Origin: Cedecea sp000277545
GTDB taxonomy: Bacteria > Pseudomonadota > Gammaproteobacteria > Enterobacterales > Enterobacteriaceae
Length of the DNA stretch: 64,000 nt
Strand: one strand, 5' to 3'
Assembly (NCBI GenBank): GCA_050847315.1
Contig: CP193791.1
Numbering within the stretch: the stretch's first letter is position 1; every line of letters starts with the position of its first letter. The position numbers were made by a program, and so were the translations under genes. Below the pieces are notes generated by a model. That model ran no database searches and was not told the DNA's origin. It worked only from the letters and a program-made list of their open reading frames with translations. Shown piece by piece: positions 32,974-42,337 of this stretch.

Positions 32974-34023
32974 GTGGATCTGATTGCTGACTATGGACTT
33001 TTTTTGGCTAAAGCGGTGACCATCGTGGTGGCAATTGGTGCCATTGCACTTATCCTGGTGAACGTTGCGCAACGTAAGAAACAGGGCCGGGGTGAACTAA
33101 GGCTGACGAATCTGAGCGAGCAGTATCAGGATGTACAGCAGGAGATGCAGGTCGCTATGCTCGACCCGCATCAGCAGAAGCTGTGGCTTAAAGAAGAAAA
33201 GAAAAAGCTTAAGCTCGAAGCGAAGCAGGCAAAGGCGCGGGCTAAACGTGGCGAAAAGGCCAGTTCAGGCAAGCCGACGCTTTACGTCCTCGACTTTAAA
33301 GGCAGCATGGATGCCCACGAGGTCAGCTCGCTCCGTGAAGAAATTACCGCCGTGCTATCAGTTGTTAAACCCAAGGATGAAGTTTTGCTGCGCCTGGAAA
33401 GCCCTGGCGGAGTGGTTCATGGCTACGGGCTAGCGGCATCACAGCTCCAGCGCTTGCGGGACAAAGCCGTGCCTTTAACCATTGCGGTGGATAAAGTGGC
33501 GGCCAGCGGCGGCTATATGATGGCGTGTGTGGCCCAGCGCATTGTGGCCGCGCCCTTCTCGATCATCGGCTCGATTGGCGTTGTCGCGCAAATCCCTAAC
33601 TTCCATCGACTGCTTAAGCGCAATGACATCGACGTGGAGCTGCACACCGCGGGGCAGTACAAGCGCACGCTGACCCTGCTGGGTGAGAACACTGAACAGG
33701 GGCGTGAGAAGTTCAGGGAAGATCTCAACGAAACGCATCACCTGTTCAAACAGTTTGTCAGCAGCATGCGTCCGGGCCTTGATATTGAATCAGTGGCTAC
33801 GGGCGAGCACTGGTACGGTACCCAGGCGAAAGAAAAAGGTCTGGTTGATGACGTGGCGACCAGCGACGATCTGCTGCTGGGGATGATGAAAGATTTTGAC
33901 GCTATTAATGTACGTTATTTGCAGCGTAAAAAAATGATGGACCGCTTCACCGGTAGCGCGGCGAATAGCTTAGATCGCCTGCTGTTGCGCTGGTGGCAGC
34001 GTGGTGAAAAACCACTGCTGTAA
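32974..34023 (+). CDS. sohB: Peptidase S49-family inner membrane protease SohB
   Basis: The protein is 349 residues from GTG 32974 with AAGGCGG upstream; the length equals E. coli SohB. An N-terminal membrane anchor (LFLAKAVTIVVAIGAIALIL) precedes a Lys/Glu-rich coiled region and the S49 protease domain. The catalytic serine is in VAASGGYMMACVAQ and the lysine in AGQYKRTLTLLGEN. SohB is a multicopy suppressor of htrA loss, suggesting envelope proteolysis. Divergent from yciK across about 256 bp. Confidence 0.95.
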   Translation: MDLIADYGLFLAKAVTIVVAIGAIALILVNVAQRKKQGRGELRLTNLSEQYQDVQQEMQVAMLDPHQQKLWLKEEKKKLKLEAKQAKARAKRGEKASSGKPTLYVLDFKGSMDAHEVSSLREEITAVLSVVKPKDEVLLRLESPGGVVHGYGLAASQLQRLRDKAVPLTIAVDKVAASGGYMMACVAQRIVAAPFSIIGSIGVVAQIPNFHRLLKRNDIDVELHTAGQYKRTLTLLGENTEQGREKFREDLNETHHLFKQFVSSMRPGLDIESVATGEHWYGTQAKEKGLVDDVATSDDLLLGMMKDFDAINVRYLQRKKMMDRFTGSAANSLDRLLLRWWQRGEKPLL

Positions 34024-34028
34024 AGCAA

Positions 34029-34056
34029 AAAAGCGAGGCGTTTAAGCCTCGCTTTT
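34029..34056. terminator. Bidirectional terminator between sohB and yciN
   Basis: AAAAGCGAGGC pairs with GCCTCGCTTTT around a 6-base loop; T runs occur on both strands between the convergent genes. Confidence 0.92.
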
Positions 34057-34059
34057 CGT

Positions 34060-34311
34060 TTAGCCCTGCAGCGTATACTTTTCTGACAGGACGTGGGCCA
34101 GGTGTTTAAACATATTAAACACCGCCGTACTCTTCGGCGTGGGCAAACCTTGTTCGTCCAGGAAGTATTCTCCACTAAAGACCAGCACGCCGTTTTTTTG
34201 CTCCACGCCGGTGGCTTCCATTCCGTGCAGGAAATCCTCATGTTCACGAATGATTTTGTTCGCCTCTGCGAGGAGGGATTCGCGGTCAATAGGCTGAGTT
34301 GTCTCTTGCAT
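34060..34311 (-). CDS. yciN: YciN family protein
   Basis: This 83-residue cytoplasmic protein is the same length as E. coli YciN (REHEDFLHGMEATGVEQK, FSGEYFLDEQGLPTPKST). The function is unknown. It lies between sohB and topA as in E. coli and is convergent with sohB. AAGGAGAA precedes ATG 34311. Confidence 0.92.
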   Translation of the reverse strand: MQETTQPIDRESLLAEANKIIREHEDFLHGMEATGVEQKNGVLVFSGEYFLDEQGLPTPKSTAVFNMFKHLAHVLSEKYTLQG

Positions 34312-34711
34312 GATGTTCTCCTTAAAAAACTGGCGCTAGTTTACGTCCGCTTGAGGGAAAAGGGCAAATTTTCCCTGTAAACCCTGTGGCCTTAAAAAAG
34401 TTAACCGTGCTGGCGGGATCCGGTATTGCATGCTAATAAAGTTGCGTAACATATTTTATCAGGTAGAGTGTGACGCTTTCGCAAATCTGGCAACAGAATT
34501 GCTTGACATTCGACCAAACTTCCGTCGTGCTATGCCACTTGTTTGAGACTTTAGGCCTTCAATACCCGACGAGTGAGCCGTGGGTGTTGCAGGTTATTGA
34601 AAAAAAGAGTTGATCTCCTTCTACGCTGCCGCAATATAAAAAAGCGCGTCGCCAGTGGAAGGTGAAAATTTGCGACGTATTCCTGGAAGAATTAAATAGG
34701 TAAAGGTGAAA
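34312..34711 (+). promoter_or_regulatory. topA upstream region (400 bp without a gene)
   Basis: No protein frame on either strand is convincing. E. coli topA has several promoters here that respond to supercoiling and stress. Candidate elements are TTGCGT (about 34441) with TAGAGT 16 bases on, and TTGACA (34503-34508) with TGCTAT 19 bases later, a long spacer. Neither is certain. Confidence 0.4.
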
Positions 34712-37309
34712 ATGGGTAAAGCTCTCGTTATCGTTGAGTCCCCGGCAAAAGCCAAAACGATCAACAAATATCTCGGAAACGACTACGTGGTGAAGTCCAG
34801 CGTCGGTCATATCCGTGATTTGCCGACCAGTGGATCAACCACCAAGAAGAGCGCTGACTCTACCGCCGCCAAAGGGGCCAAAAAGGTCAAAAAGGATGAA
34901 CGCGGAGCGCTCGTCAACCGTATGGGTGTCGATCCCTGGCATGACTGGGATGCTCATTACGAAGTGCTGCCTGGCAAGGAGAAAGTGGTCTCCGAGCTGA
35001 AATCACTGGCAGAAAAAGCAGACCACATCTATCTCGCAACCGACCTTGACCGCGAAGGGGAAGCCATTGCCTGGCACCTGCGGGAAGTTATCGGTGGCGA
35101 CGACACCCGCTACAGCCGCGTGGTGTTTAATGAAATCACTAAGAATGCGATTCGTCAGGCGTTTGAAAAGCCGGGTGAACTGAATATTGACCGTGTGAAT
35201 GCCCAGCAGGCGCGCCGTTTTATGGACCGCGTTGTGGGCTATATGGTGTCTCCGCTGCTGTGGAAAAAAATTGCGCGTGGCCTGTCTGCCGGGCGCGTTC
35301 AGTCCGTGGCCGTTCGCCTGGTGGTTGAGCGTGAACGCGAAATTAAAGCGTTCGTCCCGGAAGAGTATTGGGAAATCGATGCCAACCTGTCGACGCCGAA
35401 GGGCGATGCGCTGCCGGTACAGGTGAGTCACCATAAAGACAAACCGTTCCGTCCGGTTAACCGCGAGCAGACCATGGCGGCCGTTAGCCTGCTTGAAAAA
35501 GCGCGTTACACCGTTCTGGATCGTGAAGACAAGCCGACCAGCAGCAAACCGGGGGCGCCGTTCATCACTTCCACGCTGCAGCAGGCTGCCAGCACCCGCC
35601 TTGGCTTCGGCGTGAAGAAAACCATGATGATGGCGCAGCGTCTTTACGAGGCGGGCCACATTACCTATATGCGTACTGACTCTACTAACCTGAGCCAGGA
35701 CGCGGTGAGCATGGTACGCGGCTACATCGAAGAAAACTTCGGTAAGAAATACCTGCCGGCGGATGCCAATCAATACGCCAGCAAGGATAACTCTCAGGAA
35801 GCGCACGAAGCGATTCGTCCTTCTGACGTGGCCGTGCAGGCGGAAGCGTTAAAAGACATGGAGGCGGATGCCCAGAAGCTTTATCAGCTGATTTGGCGCC
35901 AGTTCGTCGCCTGCCAGATGACGCCAGCGAAATACGACTCCACCACGCTGACGGTGGAAGCCGGTGAGTACCGTCTGAAGGCGCGTGGCCGCACGCTGCG
36001 CTTTGATGGCTGGACGAAAGTGATGCCTGCGCTGCGCAAGGGGGATGAAGATCGCACCTTACCGGCGGTGAATCCGGGCGAATCTTTGACGCTGGTTGAA
36101 CTGCTTCCAGCCCAGCACTTTACCAAGCCGCCCGCGCGTTTCAGCGAAGCGTCGCTGGTGAAAGAGCTGGAAAAACGCGGGATTGGCCGCCCGTCCACCT
36201 ATGCCTCTATCATTTCAACCATTCAGGATCGTGGCTACGTGCGCGTTGAGAACCGCCGTTTCTACGCCGAAAAAATGGGTGAAATTGTTACCGATCGCCT
36301 GGAAGAGAACTTCCGCGAGCTGATGAATTACGACTTCACGGCGCAAATGGAAAACAGTCTTGACCAGGTGGCCAATAACCAGGCCGAGTGGAAAGGCGTG
36401 CTGGACAACTTCTTCACTGATTTTAGCGGCCAGCTTGAGAAAGCGGAGCAGGATCCGGAAGAAGGCGGTATGCGTCCGAACCAGATGGTTCTGACCAGCA
36501 TCGACTGCCCAACCTGCGGCCGTAAAATGGGGATCCGTACCGCGAGTACCGGCGTGTTCCTCGGCTGTTCTGGCTATGCGTTACCGCCGAAAGAGCGCTG
36601 CAAAACCACCATCAACCTGGTACCGGAGAACGAAGTTCTTAACGTGCTGGAAGGTGACGATGCGGAAACTAACGCCCTTCGTGCCAAGCGTCGCTGCCAG
36701 AAGTGCGGCACGGCGATGGACAGCTACCTTATCGATCCGAAGCGCAAGCTGCACGTGTGCGGTAATAACCCGACCTGTGATGGCTACGAAATCGAAGAGG
36801 GTGAATTCCGCATCAAGGGGTATGACGGCCCAATCGTTGAGTGTGAGAAATGTGGCTCCGAAATGCACCTGAAAATGGGGCGTTTTGGTAAGTACATGGC
36901 TTGTACTAATGACGAGTGTAAAAATACCCGTAAGATCCTGCGTAACGGCGAAGTAGCGCCACCGAAGGAAGATCCGGTGCCGCTGCCAGAGTTGCCGTGT
37001 GAGAAGTCTGACGCGTATTTCGTGCTGCGTGATGGCGCCGCTGGCGTCTTCCTGGCCGCGAACACGTTCCCGAAATCTCGTGAAACACGCGCCCCGCTGG
37101 TTGAAGAGCTGCATCGCTTCCGCGATCGCCTGCCGGAGAAGCTGCGCTATCTGGCCGACGCTCCTCAGGAAGATCCAGAGGGGAATAAAGCGTTCGTTCG
37201 CTTTAGTCGTAAAACGAAGCAGCAGTACGTGGCTTCTGATAAAGACGGTAAAGCGACCGGCTGGTCAGCCTTCTTCGTTGACGGCAAATGGGTCGTTGGT
37301 AAGAAATAA
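34712..37309 (+). CDS. topA: DNA topoisomerase I
   Basis: The protein is 865 residues from ATG 34712 (MGKALVIVESPAKAKTI), the same length as E. coli TopA; an in-frame GTG at 34706 is too close to the ribosome-binding site. It relaxes negative supercoils. Toprim motifs are VIVESPAKAKT and ATDLDREGEAIAW; the active tyrosine is in GHITYMRTDSTNLSQ. The C-terminal part has three four-cysteine zinc ribbons starting CPTCGRKMG, CQKCGTAMD and CEKCGSEMH, then two zinc-less ribbon domains. A strong terminator follows. Confidence 0.98.
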   Translation: MGKALVIVESPAKAKTINKYLGNDYVVKSSVGHIRDLPTSGSTTKKSADSTAAKGAKKVKKDERGALVNRMGVDPWHDWDAHYEVLPGKEKVVSELKSLAEKADHIYLATDLDREGEAIAWHLREVIGGDDTRYSRVVFNEITKNAIRQAFEKPGELNIDRVNAQQARRFMDRVVGYMVSPLLWKKIARGLSAGRVQSVAVRLVVEREREIKAFVPEEYWEIDANLSTPKGDALPVQVSHHKDKPFRPVNREQTMAAVSLLEKARYTVLDREDKPTSSKPGAPFITSTLQQAASTRLGFGVKKTMMMAQRLYEAGHITYMRTDSTNLSQDAVSMVRGYIEENFGKKYLPADANQYASKDNSQEAHEAIRPSDVAVQAEALKDMEADAQKLYQLIWRQFVACQMTPAKYDSTTLTVEAGEYRLKARGRTLRFDGWTKVMPALRKGDEDRTLPAVNPGESLTLVELLPAQHFTKPPARFSEASLVKELEKRGIGRPSTYASIISTIQDRGYVRVENRRFYAEKMGEIVTDRLEENFRELMNYDFTAQMENSLDQVANNQAEWKGVLDNFFTDFSGQLEKAEQDPEEGGMRPNQMVLTSIDCPTCGRKMGIRTASTGVFLGCSGYALPPKERCKTTINLVPENEVLNVLEGDDAETNALRAKRRCQKCGTAMDSYLIDPKRKLHVCGNNPTCDGYEIEEGEFRIKGYDGPIVECEKCGSEMHLKMGRFGKYMACTNDECKNTRKILRNGEVAPPKEDPVPLPELPCEKSDAYFVLRDGAAGVFLAANTFPKSRETRAPLVEELHRFRDRLPEKLRYLADAPQEDPEGNKAFVRFSRKTKQQYVASDKDGKATGWSAFFVDGKWVVGKK

Positions 37310-37328
37310 TTCTGCCTGAACCTGTGAA

Positions 37329-37354
37329 AACCGGAGCCTGTCTCCGGTTTTTTT
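37329..37354 (+). terminator. topA terminator
   Basis: Stem AACCGGAG / CTCCGGTT with CCTGT loop and a T run. Confidence 0.9.
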
Positions 37355-37396
37355 ATGGTGCCTTATATAACTCGTTTATTATCTTTTTATCCCATC

Positions 37397-37424
37397 TATA
37401 CAAAGTAGCTATAACTGATATAGT
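37397..37424 (+). promoter_or_regulatory. Possible cysB promoter
   Basis: TATACA (37397-37402), 16 bases, then TATAGT (37419-37424), in the 198-bp space between topA and cysB. CysB is known to repress its own gene, so a binding site is expected nearby, but I cannot place it. Confidence 0.4.
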
Positions 37425-37507
37425 GAGTAAAGCAATGTCAATTTTCGTTTTTTTTGCGTCTTAACCCCGCCCATTGCGCCGGGGCCTTTGACCCTGGACG
37501 GTAAGCT

Positions 37508-38482
37508 ATGAAATTACAGCAGCTGCGTTATATCGTTGAAGTCGTAAACCACAATCTTAATGTCTCTTCTACGGCGGAAGGGCTCTATACCTCTCAGCCG
37601 GGGATCAGTAAGCAAGTTCGTATGCTGGAAGACGAACTGGGAATACAAATATTTGCCCGAAGCGGAAAACACCTGACCCAGGTTACGCCAGCGGGACAGG
37701 AAATTATCCGTATCGCCCGTGAAGTGCTGTCGAAAGTCGACGCCATCAAATCCGTTGCCGGAGAACACACCTGGCCTGACAAAGGCTCGCTCTATGTGGC
37801 GACAACCCACACACAGGCCCGTTATGCGCTGCCTGGCGTGATTAAAGGCTTTATTGAGCGTTATCCTCGGGTTTCACTGCATATGCATCAGGGCTCGCCG
37901 ACGCAGATTGCAGAGGCGGTTTCCAAAGGCAATGCCGATTTTGCTATCGCCACCGAAGCGCTTCATCTTTACGATGACCTGGTGATGCTGCCTTGCTACC
38001 ACTGGAACCGCTCCATTGTGGTTACGCCCGATCACCCATTGGCTTCGAAAGAGTCGGTTAGCATCGAAGAGTTGGCGCAGTATCCGCTGGTCACCTACAC
38101 CTTTGGTTTCACCGGCCGTTCCGAGTTGGACACTGCTTTTAACCGTGCAGGGTTAACGCCGCGAATCGTCTTTACCGCCACCGATGCCGATGTGATTAAA
38201 ACCTATGTTCGCCTGGGACTCGGAGTAGGGGTCATTGCTAGCATGGCGGTAGATCCGATTTCAGACCCGGATTTAGTCCGTATCGAAGCCCAGGGCGTAT
38301 TTAGCCACAGCACGACGAAAATAGGTTTCCGTCGCAGCACTTTCCTGCGCAGTTATATGTATGATTTTATTCAGCGTTTTGCGCCACATTTAACCCGTGA
38401 CGTGGTGGATACCGCCGTGGCATTACGCTCGAACGAAGATATTGAAGCGATGTTTAAAGATATAAAATTACCCGCCAAATAA
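37508..38482 (+). CDS. cysB: CysB, LysR-type activator of the cysteine regulon
   Basis: The protein has 324 residues, identical in length to E. coli CysB. The N-terminal helix-turn-helix (MKLQQLRYIVEVVNHNLNVS, EGLYTSQPGISKQVRMLE) is followed by the effector domain (TTHTQARYALPGVIKGF, MHQGSPTQIAEAVSKGNADF, YPLVTYTFGFTGRSELD). CysB with N-acetylserine activates sulphate uptake and reduction genes. It is a single-gene transcription unit between topA and the small-protein genes. Confidence 0.98.
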   Translation: MKLQQLRYIVEVVNHNLNVSSTAEGLYTSQPGISKQVRMLEDELGIQIFARSGKHLTQVTPAGQEIIRIAREVLSKVDAIKSVAGEHTWPDKGSLYVATTHTQARYALPGVIKGFIERYPRVSLHMHQGSPTQIAEAVSKGNADFAIATEALHLYDDLVMLPCYHWNRSIVVTPDHPLASKESVSIEELAQYPLVTYTFGFTGRSELDTAFNRAGLTPRIVFTATDADVIKTYVRLGLGVGVIASMAVDPISDPDLVRIEAQGVFSHSTTKIGFRRSTFLRSYMYDFIQRFAPHLTRDVVDTAVALRSNEDIEAMFKDIKLPAK

Positions 38483-38489
38483 TTCCCCA

Positions 38490-38518
38490 GGGTATCTTCG
38501 GCACATCCGAAGATACCC
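38490..38518 (+). terminator. Perfect 12-bp hairpin after cysB
   Basis: GGGTATCTTCGG pairs perfectly with CCGAAGATACCC around CACAT, starting seven bases after the cysB stop. There is no T run, so it may be a 3' stabiliser or processing site rather than a classical terminator. Confidence 0.6.
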
Positions 38519-38814
38519 GAGTCATTATTAAACAAGAATTAAACGCATTTCTTCGTCTATTCCCATTCCCGTAAATAAGCCACATCCTGCTAATGGTTAT
38601 TGTGTCGCAATTAAGAGACACAGCTAGTAAATAATTCGTGGTTGCGCAAACCTGGCGTTTCGATTATTTATTTCAGGTCAAAAGATTAAATCTTTTCTCC
38701 TGCTTATTGCGCAATTTTTCTGGCTTTTGAGCTAGAGTTTCTTTAGGATTAATCCCAACTGGCGATTAGTTATACCGATTGTTTAGAAACGTTACGATAA
38801 GTGGTGTCGATTGT
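38519..38814. other. AT-rich intergenic region between cysB and ymiA
   Basis: With the cysB hairpin this makes a 332-bp stretch without a gene. It is AT-rich; I see no open frame or known repeat. A promoter for ymiA-yciX probably lies in the last 150 bp, but I cannot choose one with confidence. Confidence 0.5.
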
Positions 38815-38955
38815 ATGAGGCTAGCAATGTCATCAGGCAGTGAGGAATCGCAGCAGGATCCATCCCTGAAACGTAAGGCATGGATGGCGGTGTTTTTGGT
38901 GTCAGCCTTGTTCTGGCTGGTTGTGGCGCTGGTTGCCTGGCATTTTTGGGGGTAG
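38815..38955 (+). CDS. ymiA: Small membrane protein YmiA
   Basis: A 46-residue protein reads MRLAMSSGSEESQQDPSLKR, then KAWMAVFLVSALFWLVVALV, then AWHFWG. One C-terminal hydrophobic helix follows a charged start. E. coli YmiA is also 46 residues and lies at the same place between cysB and acnA. Its function is unknown. Confidence 0.85.
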   Translation: MRLAMSSGSEESQQDPSLKRKAWMAVFLVSALFWLVVALVAWHFWG

Positions 38956-38957
38956 CT

Positions 38958-39128
38958 ATGTCTACTCGGGATAGGGGTCCTGCACCTAAAGTTGTGGCCC
39001 GCAACAGCGGCAAACCACGAAAAGACGTTAAGAAAGAGGGAAGCACGCCACCTGAAGGCTGGACGCTGACGAAACAGCAGCAGGCCTTTATTGATTTGTT
39101 TTCTGAAGACGATAGCAAAAAACAATAA
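38958..39128 (+). CDS. yciX: Small protein YciX
   Basis: A 56-residue, basic, hydrophilic protein (MSTRDRGPAPKVVARNSGKP..., WTLTKQQQAFIDLFSEDDSK) starts two bases after the ymiA stop, with the GGGGG at the end of ymiA as ribosome-binding site, so the two are probably cotranslated. E. coli has yciX at this position. Function unknown. Confidence 0.75.
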   Translation: MSTRDRGPAPKVVARNSGKPRKDVKKEGSTPPEGWTLTKQQQAFIDLFSEDDSKKQ

Positions 39129-39286
39129 AATCGTTATTGAATTGTTTATTTTTTCTGCGGAATTAAACGTGCTTTTTATTTGCCGCAGGGCAACCTGTTA
39201 TTCACTAATAATTACACACAGCAATACATTCTGGTGATTGCTTAATTAAGCAGTCTTGTTGCATATAGTCACATTGAGTTAACTCT

Positions 39287-39385
39287 ATGAATAATCACAA
39301 TGCCGTGAAATATTGGTCATGGATCGGTGCTTTCACGCTGTCTGCCTTGTTTTGGGTAGAAGTGCTGCGTGTCTTCGCGAATTAA
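39287..39385 (+). CDS. ymiC: Very small membrane protein YmiC
   Basis: The 32-residue peptide MNNHNAVKYWSWIGAFTLSA continues LFWVEVLRVFAN: a short polar start and one helix. Its YWSW.GAF.LS.LFW pattern echoes YmiA's KAW.AVFL.SALFW helix. E. coli encodes the similarly tiny YmiC just upstream of acnA. No strong ribosome-binding site is visible. Confidence 0.7.
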   Translation: MNNHNAVKYWSWIGAFTLSALFWVEVLRVFAN

Positions 39386-39613
39386 TCTTCGTTGAGTGGC
39401 TGAGCGCCGCTGTCTTACTGCTTCGAATAATCCTCCCGATTCGCCTCTCGCCCCGACATTCCGTTGGGGCGTTTGTTTATTCACGGTTTATTCCCTTCGC
39501 CTCATTTATCAATTTGGGTTGTTATCAAATCGTTACGGCAGGTTTGTGTTATCTTTAATAGTGACCCTGCGAATAATCAGGGCACTCGCTATCCCTGTCA
39601 TAAAGGAGGAGCT

Positions 39614-42289
39614 ATGTCGTTAACCCTACGCGAAGCCAGTAAGGACACTCTACGGGCGCTAAATAAAACCTGGCATTACTACAGTTTGCCGCTGGCCGCA
39701 AAAGAGCTGGGGGATATCAGCCGGTTACCTAAGTCGCTAAAAGTTTTACTGGAGAACCTGCTGCGCTGGCAGGATGAAGACTCCGTCACCCGCGAAGATA
39801 TTCATGCCCTGGCCGGCTGGCTGAAACAGGCCCACGCCGACCGCGAAATTGCCTATCGTCCTGCCAGGGTTCTGATGCAGGACTTCACTGGCGTACCGGC
39901 GGTGGTCGATCTTGCCGCAATGCGTGAGTCCGTTAAGCGCCTCGGCGGTGATGTGGCGAAAGTTAACCCGCTTTCCCCGGTCGATTTGGTGATTGACCAC
40001 TCGGTGACCGTCGACCATTTCGGCGACAACGATGCCTTCGAGGAAAACGTTCGTCTTGAAATGGAGCGCAACCACGAGCGCTATGTCTTTCTACGCTGGG
40101 GCCAGCAGGCCTTCAGCCGTTTCAGCGTTGTGCCACCCGGTACCGGCATTTGCCACCAGGTGAACCTTGAGTACCTGGGCAAAGCCGTCTGGAGTGAAGA
40201 ACAGAACGGCGAACTTGTCGCTTACCCTGACACGCTGGTTGGCACCGACTCGCATACCACGATGATTAATGGCCTTGGCGTGCTGGGCTGGGGAGTGGGC
40301 GGTATCGAAGCTGAAGCGGCGATGCTGGGCCAGCCGGTATCTATGCTGATCCCCGATGTGGTCGGCTTTAAGCTTGAGGGCAAACTGCGGGAAGGGATCA
40401 CCGCGACGGACCTTGTGCTGACCGTCACCCAGATGCTGCGTAAACACGGCGTAGTGGGCAAATTTGTTGAGTTTTACGGCGACGGGCTTGATTCGCTGCC
40501 GCTCGCCGACCGGGCAACTATCGCCAACATGTCTCCAGAATACGGTGCGACCTGCGGTTTCTTCCCGATCGACGGCGTAACGCTGGAATATATGCGCCTC
40601 AGCGGGCGTAGCGAAGAGCAGGTGGCTCTGGTTGAAGCTTACGCTAAGGCGCAGGGCATGTGGCGCAATACGGGGGATGAACCCGTGTTTACCAGCACGC
40701 TCTCTTTAAACATGCATGACGTTGAGGCAAGCCTGGCCGGACCAAAACGCCCGCAGGATCGTGTCCCGCTCGGCGGAGTGCCAAAAGCGTTTGCCGCCAG
40801 CAACGAGCTTGAAGTCAACGCTTCCCACAAAGATCGTCATCCGGTCAGCTACACGCTGGCGGGCGAAGAGCATCAATTGCCGGATGGCGCCGTGGTGATT
40901 GCCGCTATCACCTCCTGTACCAACACGTCAAACCCCAGCGTGCTGATGGCGGCAGGGTTGCTGGCTAAAAAAGCCGTCAGTCTGGGGCTGAAGCCGCAGC
41001 CCTGGGTGAAGGCCTCGCTTGCGCCGGGATCTAAGGTGGTCTCGGATTATCTGGCGAAAGCCAAATTAACCCCATACCTTGATGAGCTGGGCTTTAACCT
41101 GGTGGGTTACGGCTGTACTACCTGCATAGGCAACTCTGGTCCGCTGCCCGATCCTATCGAGCAGGCGATTAAAAAAGGCGATCTTACCGTGGGCGCGGTG
41201 CTTTCCGGCAACCGCAACTTCGAAGGCCGTATTCACCCGCTGGTGAAAACGAACTGGCTGGCCTCACCGCCGCTTGTCGTCGCCTACGCGCTGGCTGGAA
41301 ACATGAACATCGACCTGACTAAAGAGCCATTAGGGCAGGATAAAAATGGCGCTGACGTCTACCTGAAAGACATCTGGCCGGGCAGCCAGGAAATTGCTGC
41401 GGCTGTCGCGCAGGTGACTACCGAGATGTTCCACAAAGAATATGCTGAAGTGTTTGAAGGTACCGAAGAGTGGCGCAGCATTGAGGTGGCGCGATCGGCC
41501 ACCTACGGCTGGCAGGACGACTCAACCTATATCCGACTGTCGCCGTTCTTTGACGAGATGGGCGCCGAGCCAAAACCAGTGGAAGATATTCACGGGGCTA
41601 ACGTGCTGGCGATGCTGGGGGATTCGGTCACTACCGACCATATTTCCCCGGCGGGGAGCATTAAACCTGACAGCCCGGCGGGGCGCTACCTGCAGGGGCA
41701 TGGTGTAGAGCGCAGAGACTTTAACTCCTACGGTTCGCGTCGCGGTAACCATGAAGTCATGATGCGCGGGACCTTTGCCAACATTCGTATTCGCAACGAG
41801 ATGGTGCCAGGCGTTGAAGGCGGCATGACGCGGTTACTGCCGGGTGAAGAAGTTCTGTCTATTTATGACGCTGCAATGCGTTACAAAGCGCGGGGCATTC
41901 CGCTGGCGGTGATAGCCGGGAAAGAGTATGGCTCCGGTTCAAGCCGCGACTGGGCGGCCAAAGGCCCTCGCTTGCTGGGCGTCCGGGTGGTCATTGCCGA
42001 ATCGTTCGAACGTATTCACCGCTCGAACCTTATCGGCATGGGCATTTTACCGCTGGAGTTCCCTCAGGGCGTCACGCGAAAAACGCTGGGGCTGACGGGG
42101 GAGGAAAAGCTGGATATTAGCGGGTTAAACCAACTGAAACCTGGCGCCAGCGTGCCGGTTACGCTGACCTTTGCCGACGGGCGCCAACAGGTCATTGATT
42201 GCCGCTGCCGCATTGATACCGGCAATGAGCTGACCTATTTCCGTCACGACGGCATCCTGCATTATGTGATCAGGAATATGCTGAAGTAA
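39614..42289 (+). CDS. acnA: Aconitate hydratase A
   Basis: The 891-residue protein, the same length as E. coli AcnA, starts at ATG 39614 with AAGGAGGAG upstream. It interconverts citrate and isocitrate using a 4Fe-4S cluster bound by cysteines in SCTNTSNPS and GYGCTTCIGNSG. Other active-site segments are VGTDSHTTMINGLGVLGWGV and KEYGSGSSRDWAAKGP. AcnA is the stress-stable aconitase in E. coli, induced by SoxRS and in stationary phase. A strong terminator follows. Confidence 0.98.
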   Translation: MSLTLREASKDTLRALNKTWHYYSLPLAAKELGDISRLPKSLKVLLENLLRWQDEDSVTREDIHALAGWLKQAHADREIAYRPARVLMQDFTGVPAVVDLAAMRESVKRLGGDVAKVNPLSPVDLVIDHSVTVDHFGDNDAFEENVRLEMERNHERYVFLRWGQQAFSRFSVVPPGTGICHQVNLEYLGKAVWSEEQNGELVAYPDTLVGTDSHTTMINGLGVLGWGVGGIEAEAAMLGQPVSMLIPDVVGFKLEGKLREGITATDLVLTVTQMLRKHGVVGKFVEFYGDGLDSLPLADRATIANMSPEYGATCGFFPIDGVTLEYMRLSGRSEEQVALVEAYAKAQGMWRNTGDEPVFTSTLSLNMHDVEASLAGPKRPQDRVPLGGVPKAFAASNELEVNASHKDRHPVSYTLAGEEHQLPDGAVVIAAITSCTNTSNPSVLMAAGLLAKKAVSLGLKPQPWVKASLAPGSKVVSDYLAKAKLTPYLDELGFNLVGYGCTTCIGNSGPLPDPIEQAIKKGDLTVGAVLSGNRNFEGRIHPLVKTNWLASPPLVVAYALAGNMNIDLTKEPLGQDKNGADVYLKDIWPGSQEIAAAVAQVTTEMFHKEYAEVFEGTEEWRSIEVARSATYGWQDDSTYIRLSPFFDEMGAEPKPVEDIHGANVLAMLGDSVTTDHISPAGSIKPDSPAGRYLQGHGVERRDFNSYGSRRGNHEVMMRGTFANIRIRNEMVPGVEGGMTRLLPGEEVLSIYDAAMRYKARGIPLAVIAGKEYGSGSSRDWAAKGPRLLGVRVVIAESFERIHRSNLIGMGILPLEFPQGVTRKTLGLTGEEKLDISGLNQLKPGASVPVTLTFADGRQQVIDCRCRIDTGNELTYFRHDGILHYVIRNMLK

Positions 42290-42297
42290 GAAACGAC

Positions 42298-42322
42298 AAA
42301 GCCCCTGAAAAGGGGCTTTTTT
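42298..42322 (+). terminator. acnA terminator
   Basis: Stem AGCCCCT / AGGGGCT, four-base loop, T run; lies between the convergent acnA and ribA genes. Confidence 0.92.
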
Positions 42323-42337
42323 ACGAGATGAGCGTCT

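Noticed and set aside
34559..34810. Minus-strand open frame upstream of topA
   Set aside because: It overlaps the topA start and promoter region, shows no homology I recognise and lacks a ribosome-binding site.
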